A stretch of 64,000 nucleotides of DNA from Altica lythri. Taxonomy: Eukaryota; Arthropoda; Insecta; Coleoptera; Chrysomelidae. The DNA is taken from the NCBI GenBank assembly GCA_964028335.1, contig CAXIIO010000436.1, forward strand, positions 310,001-374,000, written 5' to 3'. Both the position numbers and the translations under genes were made by a program. Under the pieces are notes generated by a model. That model did no database searches. It was not told where the DNA came from and was given only the letters and a program-made list of their open reading frames with translations. Positions 1-12,110 of this stretch are shown one piece after another; positions within the stretch are counted from its first letter, which is position 1, and the number at the start of each line of letters is the position of its first letter.

Positions 1-801
1 ACATCAATAACATCAATAGCATCAATAGCATCAATAGCATCAATAACATCAATAACATCAATAGCATCAATAACATCAATAGCATCAATAGCATCAATAG
101 CATCAATAACATCAATAACATCAATAGCATCAATAGCATCAATAACATCAATAACATCAATAGCATCAATAACATCAATAGCATTAATAACATCAATAAC
201 ATCAATAACATCAATAACATCAATAACATCAATAACATTAATAACATCAATAACATCAATAACATCAATAACATCAATAGCATCAATAACATCAATAACA
301 TCAATAGCATCAATAACATCAATAACATCAATAACATCAATAACATCAATAACATTAATAACATCAATAACATCAATAACATCAATAACATCAATAACAT
401 CAATAACATCAATAACATCAATAACATCAATAGCATTAATAACATCAATAGCATCAATAACATCAATAGCATCAATAACATCAATAGCATCAATAACATC
501 AATAGCATCAATAACATCAATAGCATCAATAACATCAATAGCATCAATAACATCAATAGCATCAATAGCATCAATAACATCAATAGCATCAATAGCATCA
601 ATAACATCAATAGCATCAATAGCATCAATAGCATCAATAGCATCAATAGCATCAATAACATCAATAACATCAATAGCATCAATAGCATCAATAGCATCAA
701 TAACATCAATAACATCAATAGCATCAATAACATCAATAACATCAATAACATCAATAACATCAATAGCATCAATAGCATCAATAACATCAATAGCATCAAT
801 A
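1..801 (+). repeat. Tail of an HOR unit before the first M1 marker
   Basis: This partial unit holds gcattaata at 181 and 433, acattaata monomers between them, then an alternating acatcaata/gcatcaata run at about 440-560 and a G-type-rich block, ending at the M1 marker at 802. No gene is seen. It matches the stretch before 6022, displaced by about 5.2 kb. Confidence 0.8.
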
Positions 802-3222
802 ACGTCAATGACATCAATAACATCAATAACATCACTAACATCAATAACATCAATAACATCAATAACATCAATAACATCAATAACATCAATAACATCAATA
901 ACATCAATAGCATCAATAGCATCAATAGCATCAATAACATCAATAACATCAATAGCATCAATAGCATCAATAACATCAATAGCATCAATAGCATCAATAA
1001 CATCAATAACATCAATAGCATTAATAACATCAATAGCATCAATAACATCAATAACATCAATAACATCCATAACATCAATAGCATCAACAGCATCAATGGC
1101 ATCAATAACATCAATAACATCAATAACATCAATAACATTAATAACATCAATAACATCAATAACATCAATAACATCAATAACATCAATAGCATCAATAACA
1201 TCAATAACATTAATAGCATCAATAGCATCAATAGCATCAATAACATCAATACCATCAATAGCATCAATACCATCAATAGCATCAATAACATCAATAGCAT
1301 CAATAACATCAATAGCATCAATAACATCAATAGCATCAATAACATCAATAGCATCAATAACATCAATAACATTAATAGCATTAATAGCATCAATAACATC
1401 AATAGCATCAATAACATCAATAGCATCAATAGCATCAATAACATCAATAGCATCAATAGCATCAATAACATCAATAGCATCAATAGCATCAATAGCATCA
1501 ATAGCATCAATAGCATCAATAACATCAATAACATCAATAGCATCAATAGCATCAATAGCATCAATAACATCAATAGCATCAATAGCATCAATAACATCAA
1601 TAACATCAATAGCGTCAATAGCATCAATAGCATCAATAGCATCAATAACATCAATAACATTAATAACATCAATAGCACCAATAACATCAATAACATCAAT
1701 AACATCAATAGCATCAATAGCATCAATAGCATCAATAACATCAATAACATCAATAGCATCAATAGCATCAATAACATCAATAGCATCAATAGCATCAATA
1801 GCATCAATAGCATCAATAACATCAATAACATCAATAACATCAATAGCATCAATAACATCAATAACATCAAAAACATCAATAACATCAATAGCATCAATAA
1901 CATCAATAACATCAATAGCATCAATAGCATCAATAGCATCAATAACATCAATAACATTAATAGCATCAATAGCATCAATAACATCAATAACATCAATAGC
2001 ATCAATAACATCAATAGCATTAATAACATCAATAACATCAATAACATCAATAACATCAATAACATTAATAACATCAATAACATCAATAACATCAATAACA
2101 TCAATAGCATCAATAACATCAATAACATCAATAGCATCAATAACATCAATAACATCAATAACATCAATAACATCAATAACATTAATAACATCAATAACAT
2201 CAATAACATCAATAACATCAATAACATCAATAACATCAATAACATCAATAGCATTAATAACATCAATAGCATCAATAACATCAATAGCATCAATAACATC
2301 AATAGCATCAATAACATCAATAGCATCAATAACATCAATAGCATCAATAACATCAATAGCATCAATAGCATCAATAGCATCAATAACATCAATAACATCA
2401 ATAACATCCATAACATCAATAGCATCAACAGCATCAATAGCATCAATAACATCAATAACATCAATAACATCAATAACATTAATAACATCAATAACATCAA
2501 TAACATCAATAACATCAATAACATCAATAGCATCAATAGCATCAATAACATCAATAGCATCAATAGCATCAATAGCATCAATAGCATCAATAGCATCAAT
2601 AACATCAATAAAATCAATAGCATCAATAGCATCAATAGCATCAATAACATCAATAGCATCAATAGCATCAATAACATCAATAACATCAATAGCGTCAATA
2701 GCATCAATAGCATCAATAGCATCAATAACATCAATAACATTAATAACATCAATAGCACCAATAACATCAATAACATCAATAACATCAATAGCATCAATAG
2801 CATCAATAGCATCAATAACATCAATAACATCAATAACATCAATAACATCAATAGCATTAATAACATCAATAGCATCAATAACATCAATAGCATCAATAAC
2901 ATCAATAGCATCAATAACATCAATAGCATCAATAACATCAATAGCATCAATAACATCAATAGCATCAATAACATCAATAGCATCAATAGCATCAATAACA
3001 TCAATAGCATCAATAGCATCAATAACATCAATAGCATCAATAGCATCAATAGCATCAATAGCATCAATAGCATCAATAACATCAATAACATCAATAGCAT
3101 CAATAGCATCAATAGCATCAATAACATCAATAACATCAATAGCATCAATAACATCAATAACATCAATAACATCAATAACATCAATAGCATCAATAGCATC
3201 AATAACATCAATAGCATCAATA
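802..3222 (+). repeat. HOR unit 1 (2,421 bp, shortened B half)
   Basis: Markers: M1 at 802 with acatcacta at 829, M2 from 1063 (+261), M3 pair at 1252 and 1270 (+450), M4 at 1612, M5 at 1675, M6 at 1864. The B half is abbreviated: a single acatccata/gcatcaaca set at 2404-2430, then M4 at 2692 and M5 at 2755, with no M6 before the next M1. The length is exactly 269 monomers, so no frame-shifting indel lies inside. A complete unit is about 418 monomers; the shortfall is best explained by unequal exchange within the B half. Confidence 0.8.
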
Positions 3223-6021
3223 ACGTCAATGACATCAATAACATCAATAACATCACTAACATCAATAACATCAATAACATCAATAACATCAATAACATCA
3301 ATAACATCAATAACATCAATAACATCAATAGCATCAATAGCATCAATAGCATCAATAACATCAATAACATCAATAGCATCAATAGCATCAATAACATCAA
3401 TAGCATCAATAGCATCAATAACATCAATAGCATTAATAACATCAATAGCATCAATAACATCAATAACATCAATAACATCCATAACATCAATAGCATCAAC
3501 AGCATCAATGGCATCAATAACATCAATAACATCAATAACATCAATAACATTAATAACATCAATAACATCAATAACATCAATAACATCAATAACATCAATA
3601 GCATCAATAACATCAATAACATTAATAGCATCAATAGCATCAATAGCATCAATAACATCAATACCATCAATAGCATCAATACCATCAATAGCATCAATAA
3701 CATCAATAGCATCAATAACATCAATAGCATCAATAACATCAATAGCATCATTAACATCAATAGCATCAATAACATCAATAACATTAATAGCATCAATAGC
3801 ATCAATAACATCAATAGCATCAATAACATCAATAGCATCAATAACATCAATAGCATCAATAGCATCAATAACATCAATAGCATCAATAGCATCAATAACA
3901 TCAATAGCATCAATAGCATCAATAGCATCAATAGCATCAATAGCATCAATAACATCAATAACATCAATAGCATCAATAGCATCAATAGCATCAATAACAT
4001 CAATAGCATCAATAGCATCAATAACATCAATAACATCAATAGCGTCAATAGCATCAATAGCATCAATAGCATCAATAACATCAATAACATTAATAACATC
4101 AATAGCACCAATAAAATCAATAACATCAATAACATCAATAGCATCAATAGCATCAATATCATCAATAACATCAATAACATCAATAGCATCAATAGCATCA
4201 ATAACATCAATAGCATCAATAGCATCAATAGCATCAATAGCATCAATAGCATTAATAACATCAATAACATCAATAACATCAATAGCATCAATAACATCAA
4301 TAACATCAAAAACATCATTAACATCAATAGCATCAATAACATCAATAACATCAATAGCATCAATAGCATCAATAGCATCAATAACATCAATAACATCAAT
4401 AGCATCAATAGCATCAATAACATCAATAACATCAATAGCATCAATAACATCAATAGCATTAATAACATCAATAACATCAATAACATCAATAACATCAATA
4501 ACATCAATAACATTAATAACATCAATAACATCAATAACATCAATAACATCAATAGCATCAATAACATCAATAACATCAATAGCATCAATAGCATCAATAG
4601 CATCAATAACATCAATAACATCAATAACATTAATAACATCAATAACATCAATAACATCAATAACATCAATAACATCAATAACATCAATAGCATTAATAAC
4701 ATCAATAGCATCAATAACATCAATAGCATCAATAACATCAATAGCATCAATAACATCAATAGCATCAATAACATCAATAACATCAATAACATCAATAACA
4801 TCAATAACATCAATAACATCAATAACATCAATAGCATTAATAACATCAATAGCATCAATAACATCAATAACATCAATAACATCAATAGCATCAATAACAT
4901 CAATAACATCAATAACATCAATAACATCAATAGCATTAATAACATCAATAACATCAATAGCATCAATAGCATCAATAACATCAATAGCATCAATAGCATC
5001 AATAGCATCAATAGCATCAATAGCATCAATAACATCAATAACATCAATAGCATCAATAGCATCAATAGCATCAATAACATCAATAGCATCAATAGCATCA
5101 ATAACATCAATAACATCAATAGCGTCAATAGCATCAATAGCATCAATAGCATCAATAACATCAATAACATTAATAACATCAATAGCACCAATAACATCAA
5201 TAACATCAATAACATCAATAGCATCAATAGCATCAATAGCATCAATAACATCAATAACATCAATAGCATCAATAACATCAATAGCATCAATAGCATCAAT
5301 AGCATCAATAACATCAATAACATCAATAGCATCAATAGCATCAATAACATCAATAACATCAATAGCATCAATAACATCAATAGCATTAATAACATCAATA
5401 ACATCAATAACATCAATAACATCAATAACATCAATAACATTAATAACATCAATAACATCAATAACATCAATAACATCAATAGCATCAATAACATCAATAA
5501 CATCAATAGCATCAATAACATCAATAACATCAATAACATCAATAACATCAATAACATCAATAACATCAATAACATTAATAACATCAATAACATCAATAAC
5601 ATCAATAACATCAATAACATCAATAACATCAATAACATCAATAACATCAATAGCATTAATAGTATCAATAGCATCAATAACATCAATAGCATCAATAACA
5701 TCAATAGCATCAATAACATCAATAGCATCAATAACATCAATAGCATCAATAACATCAATAGCATCAATAACATCAATAGCATCAATAGCATCAATAACAT
5801 CAATAGCATCAATAGCATCAATAACATCAATAGCATCAATAGCATCAATAGCATCAATAGCATCAATAGCATCAATAACATCAATAACATCAATAGCATC
5901 AATAGCATCAATAGCATCAATAACATCAATAACATCAATAGCATCAATAACATCAATAACATCAATAACATCAATAACATCAATAGCATCAATAGCATCA
6001 ATAACATCAATAGCATCAATA
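3223..6021 (+). repeat. HOR unit 2 (2,799 bp, B half without doublets)
   Basis: M1 is at 3223, M2 from 3475 (+252, one monomer shorter than usual), M3 at 3664 and 3682, M4 at 4042, M5 at 4105, M6 at 4303 (198 bp after M5 instead of 189). The M6 here is directly followed by acatcatta at 4312, a monomer otherwise typical of module K. The B half has no acatccata doublet, but does have M4 at 5122 and M5 at 5185. The length is exactly 311 monomers. Confidence 0.78.
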
Positions 6022-9000
6022 ACGTCAATGACATCAATAACATCAATAACATCACTAACATCAATAACATCAATAACATCAATAACATCAATAACATCAA
6101 TAACATCAATAACATCAATAACATCAATAGCATCAATAGCATCAATAGCATCAATAACATCAATAACATCAATAGCATCAATAGCATCAATAACATCAAT
6201 AGCATCAATAGCATCAATAACATCAATAACATCAATAGCATTAATAACATCAATAGCATCAATAACATCAATAACATCAATAACATCCATAACATCAATA
6301 GCATCAACAGCATCAATGGCATCAATAACATCAATAACATCAATAACATCAATAACATTAATAACATCAATAACATCAATAACATCAATAACATCAATAA
6401 CATCAATAGCATCAATAACATCAATAACATTAATAGCATCAATAGCATCAATAGCATCAATAACATCAATACCATCAATAGCATCAATACCATCAATAGC
6501 ATCAATAACATCAATAGCATCAATAACATCAATAGCATCAATAACATCAATAGCATCAATAACATCAATAGCATCAATAACATCAATAACATTAATAGCA
6601 TTAATAGCATCAATAATCAATAGCATCAATAGCATCAATAGCATCAATAGCATCAATAACATCAATAACATCAATAGCATCAATAGCATCAATAGCATCA
6701 ATAACATCAATAGCATCAATAGCATCAATAACATCAATAACATCAATAGCGTCAATAGCATCAATAGCATCAATAGCATCAATAACATCAATAGCATCAA
6801 TAACATCAATAGCATCAATAACATCAATAACATTAATAGCATTAATAGCATCAATAACATCAATAGCATCAATAACATCAATAGCATCAATAACATCAAT
6901 AGCATCAATAGCATCAATAACATCAATAGCATCAATAGCATCAATAACATCAATAGCATCAATAGCATCAATAGCATCAATAGCATCAATAGCATCAATA
7001 ACATCAATAGCATCAATAACATCAATAGCATCAATAGCATCAATAGCATCAATAGCATCAATAGCATCAATAACATCAATAACATCAATAGCATCAATAG
7101 CATCAATAGCATCAATAACATCAATAGCATCAATAGCACCAATAACATCAATAACATCAATAACATCAATAGCATCAATAGCATCAATAGCATCAATAAC
7201 ATCAATAACATCAATAGCATCAATAGCATCAATAACATCAATAGCATCAATAGCATCAATAGCATCAATAGCATCAATAACATCAATAACATCAATAACA
7301 TCAATAGCATCAATAACATCAATAACATCAAAAACATCAATAACATCAATAGCATCAATAACATCAATAACATCAATTGCATCAATAGCATCAATAGCAT
7401 CAATAACATCAATAACATCAATAGCATCAATAGCATCAATAACATCAATAACATCAATAGCATCAATAACATCAATAGCATTAATAACATCAATAACATC
7501 AATAACATCAATAACATCAATAACATTAATAACATCAATAACATCAATAACATCAATAACATCAATAGCATCAGTAACATCAATAACATCAATAGCATCA
7601 ATAACATCAATAACATCAATAACATCAATAACATCAATAACATTAATAACATCAATAACATCAATAACATCAATAACATCAATAACATCAATAACATCAA
7701 TAACATCAATAGCATTAATAACATCAATAGCATCAATAACATCAATAGCATCAATAACATCAATAGCATCAATAACATCAATAGCATCAATAACATCAAT
7801 AGCATCAATAACATCAATAGCATCAATAGCATCAATAGCATCAATAACATCAATAACATCAATAGCATCAATAACATCAATAGCATTAATAACATCAATA
7901 ACATCAATAACATCAATAACATCAATAACATCAATAACATTAATAACATCAATAACATCAATAACATCAATAACATCAATAGCATCAATAACATCAATAA
8001 CATCAATAGCATCAATAACATCAATAACATCAATAGCATCAATAACATCAATAGCATCAATAACATCAATAGCATCAATAACATCAATAACATCAATAAC
8101 ATCAATAACATCAATAGCATTAATAACATCAATAGCATCAATAACATCAATAACATCAATAACATCCATAACATCAATAGCATCAACAGCATCAATAACA
8201 TCCATAACATCAATAGCATCAACAGCATCAATAGCATCAATAACATCAATAACATCAATAACATCAATAACATTAATAACATCAATAACATCAATAACAT
8301 CAATAACATCAATAGCATCAATAACATCAATAACATCAATAGCATCAATAACATCAATAGCATCAATAACATCAATAACATCAATAACATCAATAACATC
8401 AATAACATTAATAACATCAATAACATCAATAACATCAATAACATCAATAACATCAATAACATCAATAACATCAATAGCATTAATAACATCAATAGCATCA
8501 ATAACATCAATAGCATCAATAACATCAATAGCATCAATAACATCAATAGCATCAATAACATCAATAGCATCAATAACATCAATAACATCAATAACATCAA
8601 TAACATCAATAGCATTAATAACATCAATAGCATCAATAACATCAATAACATCAATAACATCCATAACATCAATAGCATCAACAGCATCAATAACATCCAT
8701 AACATCAATAGCATCAACAGCATCAATAGCATCAATAACATCAATAACATCAATAACATCAATAACATTAATAACATCAATAACATCAATAACATCAATA
8801 ACATCAATAACATCAATAGCATCAATAGCATCAATAACATCAATAGCATCAATAGCATCAATAGCATCAATAGCATCAATAGCATCAATAACATCAATAA
8901 CATCAATAGCATCAATAGCATCAATAGCATCAATAACATCAATAGCATCAACAGCATCAATAACATCAATAACATCAATAGCGTCAATAGCATCAATAGC

Positions 9001-9970
9001 ATCAATAGCATCAATAACATCAATAACATTAATAACATCAATAGCACCAATAACATCAATAACATCAATAACATCAATAGCATCAATAGCATCAATGGCA
9101 TCAATAACATCAATAACATCAATAGCATCAATAGCATCAATAACATCAATAGCATCAATAGCATCAATAGCATCAATAGCATCAATAACATCAATAACAT
9201 CAATAACATCAATAGCATCAATAACATCAATAACATCAAAAACATCAATAACATCAATAGCATCAATAACATCAATAACATCAATAGCATCAATAGCATC
9301 AATAGCATCAATAACATCAATAACATCAATAGCATCAATAGCATCAATAACATCAATAACATCAATAGCATCAATAACATCAATAGCATTAATAACATCA
9401 ATAACATCAATAACATCAATAACATCAATAACATCAATAACATTAATAACATCAATAACATCAATAACATCAATAACATCAATAGCATCAATAACATCAA
9501 TAACATCAATAGCATCAATAACATCAATAACATCAATAACATCAATAACATCAATAACATCAATAACATCAATAACATCAATAACATCAATAACATCAAT
9601 AGCATTAATAACATCAATAGCATCAATAACATCAATAGCATCAATAACATCAATAGCATCAATAACATCAATAGCATCAATAACATCAATAGCATCAATA
9701 ACATCAATAGCATCAATAACATCAATAGCATCAATAGCATCAATAACATCAATAGCATCAATAGCATCAATAACATCAATAGCATCAATAGCATCAATAG
9801 CATCAATAGCATCAATAGCATCAATAACATCAATAACATCAATAGCATCAATAGCATCAATAGCATCAATAACATCAATAACATCAATAGCATCAATAAC
9901 ATCAATAACATCAATAACATCAATAACATCAATAGCATCAATAGCATCAATAACATCAATAGCATCAATA
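6022..9970 (+). repeat. HOR unit 3 (3,949 bp), contains a 7-bp breakpoint monomer
   Basis: The beginning duplicates unit 1 almost base for base up to 6615. After the 7-bp monomer at 6616 the order changes, and the unit continues through M5 at 7136, doublets at 8162/8198 and 8657/8693 (495 bp apart), M4 at 8981, M5 at 9044 and M6 at 9233. B-half spacings (324 bp doublet to M4, 63 to M5, 189 to M6) equal those of the reference unit at 32868. The next M1, at 9971, lacks the acatcacta partner. Confidence 0.78.
6616..6622 (+). other. 7-bp monomer (2-bp deletion), likely recombination joint
   Basis: A monomer reduced to atcaata shifts the array register by two bases. On its left (about 5510-6615) the sequence matches about 290-1395 at an offset of 5,220 bp with only a few differences. 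On its right that match ends abruptly. A similar acattaata-gcattaata pair recurs about 240 bp downstream near 6830-6850, consistent with a joint between misaligned copies. Confidence 0.85.
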
Positions 9971-10249
9971 ACGTCAATGACATCAATAACATCAATAACA
10001 TCAATAGCATCAACAGCATCAATAACATCCATAACATCAATAGCATCAACAGCATCAATAGCATCAATAACATCAATAACATTAATAACATCAATAACAT
10101 TAATAACATCAATAACATCAATAACATCAATAACATCAATAACATCAATAACATTAATAACATCAATAACATCAATAGCATCAATAACATCAATAACATC
10201 AATAGCATCAATAACATCAATAGCATCAATAACATCAATAGCATCAATA
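9971..10249 (+). repeat. Truncated HOR start (M1 without acatcacta)
   Basis: M1 (acgtcaatg) is at 9971, but the following monomers switch to acatccata/gcatcaaca type within about 40 bp. The A half is therefore cut after its first few monomers and joined to the sequence that normally precedes module K. Confidence 0.7.
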
Positions 10250-10402
10250 ACATCATTAACATAAATAACATCAATAACATCAATAGCATCAATAACATCA
10301 ATAACATCAATAGCATCAATAACATCAAAAACATCAATAACATCAATAGCATCAATAACATCAATAACATCAATAGCATCAATAACATCAATAGCATCAA
10401 TA
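10250..10402 (+). repeat. Module K copy 1 (short form)
   Basis: acatcatta at 10250 is followed by acataaata at 10259, then acatcaaaa at 10322, 81 bp before the 8-bp monomer at 10403. This copy is 153 bp long; the other five are 225 bp, so eight monomers are missing here. acataaata carries the only TAA in the T/A-S-I reading frame of the area. Confidence 0.75.
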
Positions 10403-10698
10403 GCATCAATGCATCAATAACATCAATAACATCAATAGCATCAATAGCATCAATAACATCAATAGTATCAATAGCATCAATAGCATCAATAACATCAATA
10501 GCATCAATAACATCAATAACATCAATAGCATCAATAACATCAATAGCATCAATAACATCAATAGCATCAATAAAATCATTAACATAAATAACATCAATAA
10601 CATCAATAGCATCAATAACATCAATAACATCAATAGCATCAATAACATCAATAACATCAATAACATCCATAACATCAATAGCATCAACAGCATCAATG
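10403..10698 (+). repeat. Junction module J copy 1 (296 bp, reference form)
   Basis: The module opens with the 8-bp monomer gcatcaat (10403-10410), which creates ATGCAT with the next monomer and shifts the register by one base. gtatcaata follows shortly after. aaatcatta at 10573 (+170) and acataaata at 10582 form the most divergent and most AT-rich patch of the array. The module ends with acatccata, gcatcaaca and gcatcaatg, the last base being 10698. Ten of the twelve +170-bearing copies have exactly this 296-bp length, so they descend from one ancestral module. I know of no described function; it is a structural marker within the satellite. Confidence 0.85.
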
Positions 10699-11589
10699 GC
10701 ATCAATAACATCAATAGCATCAATAGCATCAATAACATCAATAACATCAATAACATCAATAGCATCAATAACATCAATAACATCAATAGCATCAATAACA
10801 TCAATAACATCAATAACATCAATAACATCAATAGCATCAATAGCATCAATAACATCAATAGCATCAATAACGTCAATGACATCAATAACATCAATAACAT
10901 CACTAACATCAATAACATCAATAACATCAATAACATCAATAACATCAATAACATCAATAACATCAATAACATCAATAGCATCAATAGCATCAATAGCATC
11001 AATAACATCAATAACATCAATAGCATCAATAGCATCAATAACATCAATAGCATCAATAGCATCAATAACATCAATAACATCAATAGCATTAATAACATCA
11101 ATAGCATCAATAACATCAATAACATCAATAACATCAATAACATCAATAGCATTAATAACATCAATAGCATCAATAACATCAATAGCATCAATAACATCAA
11201 TAGCATCAATAACATCAATAGCATCAATAACATCAATAGCATCAATAACATCAATAACATCAATAACATCAATAACATCAATAGCATTAATAACATCAAT
11301 AGCATCAATAACATCAATAACATCAATAACATCCATAACATCAATAGCATCAACAGCATCAATAACATCCATAACATCAATAGCATCAACAGCATCAATA
11401 GCATCAATAACATCAATAACATCAATAACATCAATAACATTAATAACATCAATAACATCAATAACATCAATAACATCAATAACATCAATAACATTAATAA
11501 CATCAATAACATCAATAGCATCAATAACATCAATAACATCAATAGCATCAATAACATCAATAGCATCAATAACATCAATAGCATCAATA
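10699..11589 (+). repeat. Hybrid HOR segment between J copy 1 and K copy 2
   Basis: M1 is at 10870 with acatcacta at 10897 and the usual run of seven A-type monomers, but the A half then passes into an alternating run and a doublet at 11329/11365 without M3, M4 or M5. It looks like an A-half start fused to a B-half end. No gene is seen. Confidence 0.7.
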
Positions 11590-11814
11590 ACATCATTAAC
11601 ATAAATAACATCAATAACATCAATAGCATCAATAACATCAATAACATCAATAGCATCAATAACATCAATAACATCAATAACATCAATAGCATCAATAACA
11701 TCAATAGCATCAATAGCATCAATAACATCAAAAACATCAATAACATCAATAGCATCAATAACATAAATAACATCAATAACATCAATAGCATCAATAACAT
11801 CAATAGCATCAATA
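11590..11814 (+). repeat. Module K copy 2 (225 bp)
   Basis: acatcatta at 11590 and acataaata at 11599 open the module; acatcaaaa at 11725 lies exactly 90 bp before the 8-bp monomer. A second, isolated acataaata at 11761 is private to this copy. Confidence 0.78.
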
Positions 11815-12110
11815 GCATCAATGCATCAATAACATCAATAACATCAATAGCATCAATAGCATCAATAACATCAATAGTATCAATAGCATCAATAGCATCA
11901 ATAACATCAATAGCATCAATAACATCAATAAAATCAATAGCATCAATAACATCAATAGCATCAATAACATCAATAGCATCAATAAAATCATTAACATAAA
12001 TAACATCAATAACATCAATAGCATCAATAACATCAATAACATCAATAGCATCAATAACATCAATAACATCAATAACATCCATAACATCAATAGCATCAAC
12101 AGCATCAATG
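11815..12110 (+). repeat. Junction module J copy 2 (296 bp)
   Basis: 8-bp monomer at 11815-11822, aaatcatta at 11985 (+170), ending gcatcaatg at 12110. A private aaatcaata lies at 11931. Confidence 0.85.

Noticed and set aside
4303..4329. A seventh module K (acatcatta after acatcaaaa)
   Set aside because: The acatcatta monomer at 4312 is not followed by acataaata, and there is no 8-bp monomer downstream, so it is a private variant.
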